From the NCBI GenBank assembly GCA_030688135.1, contig JAUYIW010000031.1, forward strand, positions 1 through 11,368: DNA of 11,368 nt, given 5' to 3'. The stretch is from Candidatus Uhrbacteria bacterium. Its GTDB lineage: Bacteria; Patescibacteriota; Patescibacteriia; UBA9934. Shown in pieces: positions 1 through 6,398 of this stretch. Every line of letters starts with the position of its first letter. The first letter of the stretch is position 1. The position numbers were made by a program, and so were the translations under genes. The notes beneath the pieces were generated by a model, which made no database searches, was not told the origin of the DNA, and worked only from the letters and a program-made list of their open reading frames with translations.

Positions 1-885
1 AACAAAATTATAAAATCTTTCTTTAATAATAACATCCGTCTGAATCACTGGACCGTTTGACTGCTTTGATTGCTCAATTTTATCTAATAAGTCAAAAAAG
101 TTACGCGTTCTGCTTATGACATTGTGTAACATTATATCTTCAATGTTACCTAAATCCAGTACCTCAATAGCCTTACTATTAATAACTGAAACGTTTTCGT
201 CTTTATCAACCATTAACAAACCATTGGCTAACGACGAAACCATTGCGTTCATTTTATATTGCTCGCCATCTAGCAATTTACGCAAGCGATGAACTGCAGA
301 TGAGGCAAATCCAGTAATAGAATAAAGAATTTCAGTGTCCTTTGCAGAATATAGACCTTCCTTTGTAGATGCAACATTAATAAGCCCCACAACCTCTCCA
401 CCAATAATTAATGGGAGATTAAAAAACGAACTAAGGGAAGCTCTGAATTCTTCATCAGGAACTAAACCGACTACCCTGCGATTGATCGTGTAACTTTCCG
501 AGCTCTCTTCTCTTAGTACAGAAAATGCATTGATCATCTTTTCCTGAACCTCAAAAATAAATTTTTGATTAACTTTATCTCGAACGTCAATTTTTACTTT
601 TATATCCTGTTCTTTATCGTCAAGCACAAGGTAAGAAACTGTTGAAAATTCAACTAGCTGACCTAAAGAACCGGAAATTACCTCAATAATTTCCATTACA
701 TCAAACGTATATCCAATGCGATCAGTAATTTCTCGCAACAGCGAGACCTGTAGAATTTTACTTTTTAGCTCTTGTTCATGGTCGCGCAATACTTTTCGTT
801 CATACCTTGTTGCAAACCATAAAATAACAATGCCAACCAATGCCACCGATCCGCCAAGTACAGTTAATAAATTGTATGAACTCAT
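1..885 (-). CDS. GAF-PAS membrane-anchored sensor, C-terminus beyond window (probable histidine kinase)
   Basis: The frame is open from an ATG at 885 to the window edge, giving 295 residues with no stop. The protein opens with one hydrophobic segment (about residues 6-25), then a basic, charged linker (about 26-50). A GAF-like domain follows (about 50-195), ending in the typical 'LPLIIGGEVVGLINV' strand pair and a helix. A PAS-like segment begins around 210 ('NGLLMVDKDENVSVIN'). GAF and PAS domains bind small ligands or cofactors, and this order normally precedes a HisKA/HATPase transmitter, which would lie to the left of the window. The start codon overlaps the stop of the upstream 101-aa membrane protein (TAATG), so the two are probably translationally coupled. 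The family call is firm; the kinase call is inferred because the output domain is not visible. Confidence 0.8.
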   Translation of the reverse strand, partial: MSSYNLLTVLGGSVALVGIVILWFATRYERKVLRDHEQELKSKILQVSLLREITDRIGYTFDVMEIIEVISGSLGQLVEFSTVSYLVLDDKEQDIKVKIDVRDKVNQKFIFEVQEKMINAFSVLREESSESYTINRRVVGLVPDEEFRASLSSFFNLPLIIGGEVVGLINVASTKEGLYSAKDTEILYSITGFASSAVHRLRKLLDGEQYKMNAMVSSLANGLLMVDKDENVSVINSKAIEVLDLGNIEDIMLHNVISRTRNFFDLLDKIEQSKQSNGPVIQTDVIIKERFYNFV

Positions 886-1190
886 TACTTGCTTTTAAGA
901 TTCTTCCAACCCAGCATAAAAGCGACTAGGAATGAAATTACTGCTAGGAATTCCAAAACTTCAGACAAACCATGTGCCACAAAAATATCTAAACCACTCA
1001 AAAGTCCGTAAAACTCAAGAAGTCCAAAAAATATAACACCCGTAGCCATCCATCCCCATGTTTTTGAAAGCGCGCCTCCGCGCATCATCGAAGCTAATAC
1101 TAAACTAAAAATTATTGCTCCTATAGCAATGGCAGTATTTAGAACTTCAAAAAATAACTCAACTGACCCTGGATACAGTGTAATTTCCAT
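885..1190 (-). CDS. Small three-helix membrane protein of unknown function
   Basis: This 101-aa protein has three hydrophobic segments (about residues 15-35, 46-64 and 75-93) and a short basic C-terminus ending KNLKSK. I do not recognise a named family. It lies 9 nt downstream of the 79-aa gene, and its TAA shares a base with the ATG of the GAF-PAS sensor. That coupling suggests it supplies a membrane sensing or anchoring module to the sensor, which has only one membrane segment itself; this is inference. No clear Shine-Dalgarno precedes the ATG; the leader is AT-rich (AAATATATTTTATG). The operon position and overlap support it as a real gene. Confidence 0.75.
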   Translation of the reverse strand: MEITLYPGSVELFFEVLNTAIAIGAIIFSLVLASMMRGGALSKTWGWMATGVIFFGLLEFYGLLSGLDIFVAHGLSEVLEFLAVISFLVAFMLGWKNLKSK

Positions 1191-1199
1191 AAAATATAT

Positions 1200-1439
1200 T
1201 TATTTAACAATTGATTCAACAATGCTTCTGGTAATCTGACCGGAAAGAGCCGCATACTCTTCTACAAGAAGATCTAGGGCTTTTTGATCAGATCCTTTAA
1301 CTGCTGTAACATTTCCGCTGTCATCGACGCTAAGCCCTGGTATGTTTTTAGCTTTACCTATGGCAACGCCTGGCCCCAAGATTACCATTTGTTTTTTTAT
1401 AAGCTCGTTCATCACATCTTTTGCTTTTTTCTCCACCAT
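1200..1439 (-). CDS. Small soluble protein of unknown function in kinase operon
   Basis: This 79-aa protein has no membrane segment. An amphipathic N-terminal helix (KAKDVMNELIKKQM) is followed by a glycine-rich turn 'ILGPGVAIGKAKNIPGL', a 'VDDSGNVTAV' beta hairpin and a C-terminal helix (about residues 52-79). I cannot assign a family. It starts about 12 nt after the frameshift-corrected end of the large histidine kinase and ends 9 nt before the membrane protein gene, so it is probably co-transcribed with both. A regulator or partner of the kinases is a reasonable guess but is not shown by the sequence. The leader is AT-rich (TTAAAATATTTTATG) with no Shine-Dalgarno. Confidence 0.7.
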   Translation of the reverse strand: MVEKKAKDVMNELIKKQMVILGPGVAIGKAKNIPGLSVDDSGNVTAVKGSDQKALDLLVEEYAALSGQITRSIVESIVK

Positions 1440-1476
1440 AAAATATTTTAATTAATTAAAAGGTTTTGAACTCAGC

Positions 1477-3753
1477 TCAATATTGAATACACTCCCCCTT
1501 TCCTTCCGTGCTCTTGAAGCTAACGTTACCACCATGTACCTCCACAATCGATTTTGCAATAAAAAGGCCAAGGCCGACTCCATCGGTATGCTCGATCGAA
1601 GCATTCGATGCGCGGAAAAATCTGTCAAAGACATGTGTCTGTTCGCTCACAGGAATACCAATTCCTGAATCTTCAACCGAAATCTTTACACCAAGCTTAG
1701 TTTTAGCAAAAGAAATTTTTACCAACCCACCTTCACGTGTATATTTTAGCGCATTATCGATAAGTACGCTAATTGCTATTCTAATCTTTTCAACATCAAT
1801 ATCAAGATTTGGAAGTTCAACTCTTGGTTCTTTAACTTCTTTTTTTACTCCCTTCAAAATAAAACCTTCATCAAATGTTTGCGCAACAGATTTAACAAGA
1901 CTCAAAATAGATGTCGGCGAAGTATTAATTACAAGGGTCTTTCTTTCAATGTCGAGCGCTAAGTTCATATTCTGAATAAGCCTCAATACAGTTGCTTCGC
2001 TCTGCAAAGCCCTTCTTATAAAGGTCTTTTGCTGGTCTGTCAGATGGTTGAACTCTCCGGAAAGCAGTGATTCAAGGCTCCATCGAATTTCATTTAGCGG
2101 AGTTCTTGTAACATGTGTAAGCGCAGTAATAAATTGAGATTTTAGATTATCGAGCTGTTTAATCTCAGACCGAGCCCGCTTCTCTTCCGTTATATCACGC
2201 TGAAAACCAACATAACCAGTAATTATTCCATCGCTACTCTTCAAAGGCATTATACCCTGCTCTACAGTAAACTCGGAACCATCCTTTTTCTTATTAATGA
2301 ACTCGGAATTAAAAACCTGACCCTGATTTAAAGTGAGCCACATTCTCTTATAGAATTCACTAGACTGATGTTCTGTCTTAAGTATGCTTGGCGTTTTAAT
2401 CCCAACTACTTCTTCAGCCGTCCAACCAGTCATATCCTGCCAGCTTTTATTAACATATGTGTATTTTTGATCTAAATTGACCATACCTACACCTTCAAAA
2501 CTAGTTTCAACAATCGAAGCGAGTCTTTCGATTTTTTCTTTGTTTATCTTTGATTTACTGATGTCGCGCGAAACTCCAAATACCGCCGTTACATTGCCAT
2601 CATCAGATCTAATAGGAACGAGTGACATAAGACACCAATCACGAATAGTCCCGCCTGTTTTGTCATGCTTAACTTCAAACGTAGTCGTTTTGCCATTCAA
2701 AGCAGACTGCATCGCTTGTTTGAGAACAGGCCGGTACTCCTTTATTATTGAGCTCATATAATCCCATCCAATTGCATCTTCCGCGTTCTTCAGGCTATGC
2801 TCCAATATGCCACTAGGGCTCATATACGTAAGCTTACCGTTTAAATCAAACATTTTAATGCAGTCAGGAGAGGTCTGAGTTAATGTTTCAAATTTTTTCC
2901 TAGACTCAAAAAGCTCTTTTGTTTTATTTTCTACCTTTTGGTCCATCTCATTTTGAAATTCAGCAAGTTCCGAAGTCATATTGTTCAAAAGAACAGAAAA
3001 CTGACCAATTTCATCTTCTGAATCAACAGAAATATGTGTGTCTAAATCACCTTTTGTAATTTTTTTAATTGCATCACTTAGTATTCTAATCGGTTTTAAT
3101 ATTGTAAAATGAGAAAAAGAAAAACCGACAAGAAGAGATCCGATCAGCCCAAGTATAAATATAATTATTGAAAGATTAAAAATTCGCTGTGTTCTGGTCT
3201 GTGTTATATCAAGCATTTCCGATGAATTTTTAACTAGGCTGTCTACTGCATTAGAAACCTCTTCGTTAAGAAGCCCCATTTCCTGAAGATAGAGCGTTTG
3301 CTGAGTTCTTGCTAAATCGAGCGTGGCCTCCGGTAAACTAGCTGAGCTATGCAAAATATCATAAACGTGAAGTATTCTGCCTTCATACTCTAAAGCCTTT
3401 GTGAAATTTTCTTCGATAATTCGTGATTCGTAACTACTAACATTCGGAATGTCATGCAGGTCATGCAGAGCCGAAATCATTGTATATGAATGTTCTGCCA
3501 AATATGTCTGCGCTTCACTAACCTCGATGGAATTGTCTATATATGGGATTGTAGAAATAGTAAAAAAATAATTTGCGCTGTTAATCTGAATATCGTGAGC
3601 AATTTGAATCTTGGTTACAGCATTATGCTCTACTATATCAGCACTGCGAATTTGGAAAAAAATTAACGAACCACTTGCTGTAAAAAAAGACACTATAAAA
3701 ATAAAAGATAGTGCCAGCTTCCACTTTAATTGCAGGTCTTTAAAAAATGGCAT
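1477..3753 (-). CDS. Membrane HAMP-PAS-PAS histidine kinase, frameshifted near its 3' end
   Basis: This 758-aa sensor kinase autophosphorylates a histidine and passes the phosphate to a response regulator, plausibly the CheY-like protein encoded at 4953-5318. Domain order: TM1 (about 13-33), extracytoplasmic four-helix-bundle-like sensor (about 34-190), TM2 (about 192-213), HAMP (about 214-268), coiled coil (268-288), PAS1 (about 288-400), PAS2 (about 410-525), HisKA (about 535-600), HATPase (about 645 on). The H-box is THVTRTPLNEIRW with H547, the N-box contains N667, the G1 box is EDSGIGIP (D695), the F-box is DRFFRA and the G2 box is GVGLG (725-729). The residue after H547 is Val, where Glu or Asp is usual. 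The frame ends abruptly at GKGECIQY; removing one G from the five-G run (1494-1498) restores GSVFNIELSSKPFN and a TAA at 1452, the usual end for this family (about 767 aa). No Shine-Dalgarno is visible. Confidence 0.93.
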   Translation of the reverse strand: MPFFKDLQLKWKLALSFIFIVSFFTASGSLIFFQIRSADIVEHNAVTKIQIAHDIQINSANYFFTISTIPYIDNSIEVSEAQTYLAEHSYTMISALHDLHDIPNVSSYESRIIEENFTKALEYEGRILHVYDILHSSASLPEATLDLARTQQTLYLQEMGLLNEEVSNAVDSLVKNSSEMLDITQTRTQRIFNLSIIIFILGLIGSLLVGFSFSHFTILKPIRILSDAIKKITKGDLDTHISVDSEDEIGQFSVLLNNMTSELAEFQNEMDQKVENKTKELFESRKKFETLTQTSPDCIKMFDLNGKLTYMSPSGILEHSLKNAEDAIGWDYMSSIIKEYRPVLKQAMQSALNGKTTTFEVKHDKTGGTIRDWCLMSLVPIRSDDGNVTAVFGVSRDISKSKINKEKIERLASIVETSFEGVGMVNLDQKYTYVNKSWQDMTGWTAEEVVGIKTPSILKTEHQSSEFYKRMWLTLNQGQVFNSEFINKKKDGSEFTVEQGIMPLKSSDGIITGYVGFQRDITEEKRARSEIKQLDNLKSQFITALTHVTRTPLNEIRWSLESLLSGEFNHLTDQQKTFIRRALQSEATVLRLIQNMNLALDIERKTLVINTSPTSILSLVKSVAQTFDEGFILKGVKKEVKEPRVELPNLDIDVEKIRIAISVLIDNALKYTREGGLVKISFAKTKLGVKISVEDSGIGIPVSEQTHVFDRFFRASNASIEHTDGVGLGLFIAKSIVEVHGGNVSFKSTEGKGECIQY
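1494..1498 (-). other. Five-G run where the kinase reading frame is lost
   Basis: On the coding strand the run reads AAG-GGG-GAG. In the current frame the kinase stops eight codons after residue 750 at a TGA (1477-1479). The +1 frame continues as SVFNIELSSKPFN to TAA at 1452-1454, matching the normal last strand of a HATPase domain and leaving a natural 12-nt gap to the next gene. The simplest explanation is a one-base insertion in a homopolymer, either a sequencing error or a real mutation. Confidence 0.8.
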
Positions 3754-3774
3754 TTTATAAAGTAATTTTTACAG

Positions 3775-3809
3775 GTGTGGCATATGTCTAGCCCTAGAGC
3801 CTACCACAC
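3775..3809. promoter_or_regulatory. Inverted repeat upstream of the histidine kinase
   Basis: GTGTGG (3775-3780) is exactly complementary to CCACAC (3804-3809). Inside lies a second near-contiguous palindrome, TCTAG-CC-CTAGA. It sits 22-56 nt upstream of the kinase start, next to an AT-rich leader (TTTATAAAATG) that could hold a -10 element. It could be an operator, a leader hairpin or a weak terminator for pstS; the sequence does not decide. Confidence 0.4.
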
Positions 3810-3832
3810 TCCTATCTCGAACTTACCGCCTC

Positions 3833-3874
3833 ACCATCTCGAGGAGCTTGCAATCCACGACGAGATATCTTTCG
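3833..3874 (+). repeat. Hairpin repeat, copy 1 (GA-mismatch family, C/G type)
   Basis: The copy begins ACC, then ATCTC, GA, G, GA, G, an 11-nt loop (CTTGCAATCCA), then C, GA, C, GA, GATAT and CTTTCG. The outer stem ATCTC should pair with GAGAT; here one G has become T (GATAT), leaving one mismatch. It is followed by AACCCC and the next copy at a 48-nt period. A partial match (CTATCTCGAAC, about 3812-3822) lies just before it and may be a decayed third unit. Confidence 0.8.
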
Positions 3875-3880
3875 AACCCC

Positions 3881-3922
3881 ACCATCTCGAGGAGCTTGCA
3901 ATCCACGACGAGAGATCTTTCG
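3881..3922 (+). repeat. Hairpin repeat, copy 2 (GA-mismatch family, C/G type)
   Basis: This copy differs from the preceding one by a single base and has an intact outer stem (ATCTC with GAGAT). The following CGGTTCGC (3923-3930) also follows the copies at 8488-8529 (minus) and 11301-11342, so it belongs to the longer dispersed repeat. The tandem pair fills most of the gap between pstS and the kinase gene. Confidence 0.85.
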
Positions 3923-3968
3923 CGGTTCGCAAACTTCGGCATATCTCCGTTGTTACAGTTACGCAATA

Positions 3969-3996
3969 AGCGCGAAAAGCAAAACTTATACGCGCT
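3969..3996 (-). terminator. Weak hairpin at the pstS stop codon
   Basis: AGCGCG (3969-3974) pairs perfectly with CGCGCT (3991-3996) around a 16-nt loop. It overlaps the TAG stop of the PstS-like gene. Read on the minus strand it is followed by TTATTGCG rather than a T-tract, so terminator activity is doubtful. Confidence 0.25.
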
Positions 3997-4864
3997 ATCT
4001 TGCAACCGGCACAAAATCATATGATTCAAGAATGCCTTCCGCTTCACTGCTAAAAATAAAGTCAATAAAATCTTCCGTGGCTTTAGATAAGTTACTCTCT
4101 TTGTAAGCAATACCGTAGTTCCTTACCATTTTATACTTACCGTTCTTTATAGTTGCTACGCTCGGAGCAATGCCATCAATTGCAAGCGCATTAAAATCCA
4201 AACCTTTCATTTTAATAGCACCAAATGAAGTCTGCCCTACAGAATTGGGTATATCTTCCAAGGCTGTCTCCAATGATTCTGAAGTATGCAAAAGTGTTGC
4301 GGTTTCTGAAATTACTAACTCGTCACCAAGTATTACCTCTCTAAGCAATATCTTGCTAGACTCTGACTCTTCGCGGTCGAGCAGAATAATAATAGCATCC
4401 TCTCCACCAACCTCACTCCAGTTAGAAATCTCTCCTGAATGGATTTTACGAACTTCGTCGCTTGAAAGATTTTTAACAGTTACAGAATTATGAACACCAA
4501 GTACCATAGCGTCCATAACAAACGTATTTCCTACAACGTCTGGATAAAGCTCGGCTTCACTTTCATTAATAGGTCTGGCTAGCGCTCCAATGTCGATTAA
4601 CTCGTTTGCAACACCAATTATGCCATCTCCACTAGCCGTTCCAGGTAAAAACTGGATTTCAATGTCAGGATTCTCTTCTTGGAATTTTTCTGCGATCGGA
4701 GTAAGTATTGAAATGCTTGAGGAAGACCCTGAGATAACTATTCTATTCTGCAAATCTCCAATTGTGCCCGTAGTTGAATTTACAGCACGAAAACTTAGAA
4801 AAGATACAGCTGAAATCAAAACTACTAATAAAATAATGATTCCGACTATCATTGGCTTTTTCAT
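3995..4864 (-). CDS. PstS-like phosphate-type substrate-binding protein, membrane-anchored
   Basis: This 289-aa protein belongs to the PBP-like/PstS superfamily, which binds phosphate or similar oxyanions outside the cytoplasmic membrane. Residues 5-25 form one hydrophobic segment with no lipobox cysteine, so it appears anchored by an uncleaved helix rather than by lipid. The ligand-loop signature is ISGSSSSISIL (about 44-54). The family's second signature follows at about 75-97 (GTASGDGIIG, then IDIGALARP). The C-terminal region (YGIAYKESNLSKATEDFIDFIFS) matches the end of PstS proteins. No PstC, PstA or PstB transporter genes are present; its neighbours are a response regulator 88 nt upstream and a histidine kinase 241 nt downstream. 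A sensing role feeding the kinase is therefore a reasonable inference. No Shine-Dalgarno is seen (ACAATTTTTATG). The exact ligand is unknown. Confidence 0.85.
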   Translation of the reverse strand: MKKPMIVGIIILLVVLISAVSFLSFRAVNSTTGTIGDLQNRIVISGSSSSISILTPIAEKFQEENPDIEIQFLPGTASGDGIIGVANELIDIGALARPINESEAELYPDVVGNTFVMDAMVLGVHNSVTVKNLSSDEVRKIHSGEISNWSEVGGEDAIIILLDREESESSKILLREVILGDELVISETATLLHTSESLETALEDIPNSVGQTSFGAIKMKGLDFNALAIDGIAPSVATIKNGKYKMVRNYGIAYKESNLSKATEDFIDFIFSSEAEGILESYDFVPVAR

Positions 4865-4910
4865 AAAAATTGTTTTAGTCGCAGGAAAAAGTAATTAACT
4901 GCCTTTACGA

Positions 4911-4935
4911 GGTCACAAAAAAAACATGGGTGACC
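4911..4935. promoter_or_regulatory. Perfect 6-bp dyad with A8/T8 spacer between the receiver and pstS genes
   Basis: GGTCAC (4911-4916) and GTGACC (4930-4935) are exact inverted copies 13 nt apart; the spacer holds eight A on the plus strand. It lies 47-71 nt upstream of the pstS start and about 20 nt after the receiver stop. It could be an operator for pstS or a hairpin ending the receiver transcript. It does not match the known PhoB box. Confidence 0.4.
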
Positions 4936-4952
4936 GATACTAAAAACTCACA

Positions 4953-5318
4953 TTATTTTAAATACGACTTAATCTTTTTTACAACTGCCTGAATTGAAGT
5001 GTCTGATTTTACAATGAACTCTTTTGCTCCAAGCTTTTTTCCGCGTTCGATGTCAGATTCCTGTCCAAGATTTGATAAAATAATAACTTGGATCTTTTTT
5101 AACTGAGCATCACCCTGCATTTCCTCCAAAACACCAAAACCATCTTTTTTTGGTAGAATTAAATCTAAAAGTATGAGCGAAGGCTTATTTGCACGCATTT
5201 TTTCTAGCCCTTGAACGCCATCTAGCGCAAAATCAGCATCTATTCCCTCTTGCTTAAGCTTTGTAGCGTATATCTTAGACAAAAATTCGTCGTCTTCTAT
5301 TATAAGTACTTTGGCCAT
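4953..5318 (-). CDS. Single-domain CheY-like response regulator
   Basis: This 121-aa protein is one receiver domain with no output domain. All catalytic positions are present: acidic pocket E8-D9-D10, phospho-acceptor D52 (LILLDLILPKKDGFG), switch Ser at S82 (IILSNLG), conserved aromatic F101 and K104 (FIVKSD). It would accept phosphate from a histidine kinase, plausibly the one encoded at 1477-3753, and act by binding a partner. It lies between a membrane PAS-PAS protein (117 nt upstream) and the PstS-like gene. The 117-nt upstream gap has a TTTATT-CA-AATAAA dyad and AT-rich stretches but no convincing promoter. No Shine-Dalgarno precedes the ATG (AAAATTAAATATG). Confidence 0.95.
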   Translation of the reverse strand: MAKVLIIEDDEFLSKIYATKLKQEGIDADFALDGVQGLEKMRANKPSLILLDLILPKKDGFGVLEEMQGDAQLKKIQVIILSNLGQESDIERGKKLGAKEFIVKSDTSIQAVVKKIKSYLK

Positions 5319-5435
5319 ATTTAATTTTATTTAGAACAATGTAATTGTTTAATTTGAATCTATTGTACAACATTTATTTGAATAAACATAGAGACCCGCT
5401 AAGCCAAAATCTCCAATAGGAACTAAAAGTTGATT

Positions 5436-6356
5436 TTATTCCAAGGTAACGACGCCAAGAATTGCAGGAGCGCCATTATATTCGATTATATTTGTTGTAT
5501 GAGTGGCGCTCAGATTCTTGCCATCTTTAGTAACTAGCTTGTAGTTGAATGCTGGCACAGCCTTGCCACTCTGATGTTTTGCAAAATTAGCAATAACTTC
5601 ATCTCGTGAGCTACTAGCCATCAAGTCCATAAAGTTAAATTCAGGGTTAAGTAATTCATCTTTGGAATACCCCATTACGTTCTCACAGGCCTCGTTTGCA
5701 TAAACTATCTTGCCATTTTGATTTATAAAAATCATGTTTAAAGAACCTTCTGCAACAGATCTAAACATTTTTTCTGACTCTACTAATGCTTTTTTCGCTA
5801 GTTTTTCTTCGTTAATATCAGACTGAACCGTAACCCATACTTCACCATAATTCTCATGGAAAAACTTTGAAATACTCGCCCTAGTCCAAAATTCAGTTCC
5901 ATCCTTGCGAGTATTCAGTAATTCACCTTGCCATACACCATCTGCACTTAACACTTCCCTGATTTCTGCTACTTTTTCATTCGGCTCGCTACCTTTCCCG
6001 GCATTCAATATTGAAACATGCTTTCCAATCAACTCTTCATTACTGTAACCAAACATTTCATTAAACTTTGAATTGGTATAAACAAACGTTGAATTATGGG
6101 TATCTACTAAATTAATACCTTCAGGCATGTTGGCAATAATCTGGCTATAAAGTCCTGAATCTGCAAAGTCTCCATAGCTTCTATGGCCTACAATTGAAAT
6201 TACAAAAACTACAAAATTAATAATTAAGAAGACGAAGACAGCGCTCACAAAAAATGGATTTATTTCATGTACTATCGAATACCACAATATAAAACTGGCA
6301 ACTACAATGATATCTAGGAAAACAAATATAAATTTTAAGTAGCTGTTATTCTTCAT
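5436..6356 (-). CDS. Membrane-anchored PAS-PAS sensor without a transmitter domain
   Basis: Counted from the ATG at 6356 the protein has 306 residues; an in-frame TTG six bases upstream (6362) is a possible alternative start. Two hydrophobic segments (about residues 8-28 and 36-57) form a hairpin anchor. PAS1 follows (about 75-185, including the PAC-type end VTVQSDINEEKLAK), then PAS2 (about 195-306). The second PAS ends at 'PAILGVVTLE' and the gene stops there, where related proteins continue with 'DITE' and a histidine kinase or GGDEF domain. It is therefore either a signal-binding adaptor or a shortened kinase. It starts 42 nt after the DUF2207 stop, so the two may share a transcript, and the next gene downstream is the CheY-like regulator. 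Confidence 0.88.
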   Translation of the reverse strand: MKNNSYLKFIFVFLDIIVVASFILWYSIVHEINPFFVSAVFVFLIINFVVFVISIVGHRSYGDFADSGLYSQIIANMPEGINLVDTHNSTFVYTNSKFNEMFGYSNEELIGKHVSILNAGKGSEPNEKVAEIREVLSADGVWQGELLNTRKDGTEFWTRASISKFFHENYGEVWVTVQSDINEEKLAKKALVESEKMFRSVAEGSLNMIFINQNGKIVYANEACENVMGYSKDELLNPEFNFMDLMASSSRDEVIANFAKHQSGKAVPAFNYKLVTKDGKNLSATHTTNIIEYNGAPAILGVVTLE

Positions 6357-6398
6357 ATTCAATATTTACGCATATATTATCTCATAGTAGGTTCTTAA

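Noticed and set aside
1508..1975. Long plus-strand ORF opposite the kinase gene
   Set aside because: It is a shadow of the HATPase/HisKA coding region, with no ribosome binding site or recognisable domain.
3833..3922. CRISPR-like pattern (conserved stretch around a 19-27 nt variable interior)
   Set aside because: The 'spacer' CTTGCAATCCA recurs identically in four copies at distant sites, there are at most two units in tandem, and no cas genes are present.
3823..4110. Repeat-derived peptide LVVDCKLLEMV occurring several times when the repeats are translated
   Set aside because: Related peptides appear because the repeats recur; the F-to-S change in the arm tracks a silent GAA/GAG change in the partner arm, and the 27-nt interior copy breaks the frame. 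Structure explains this better than coding.
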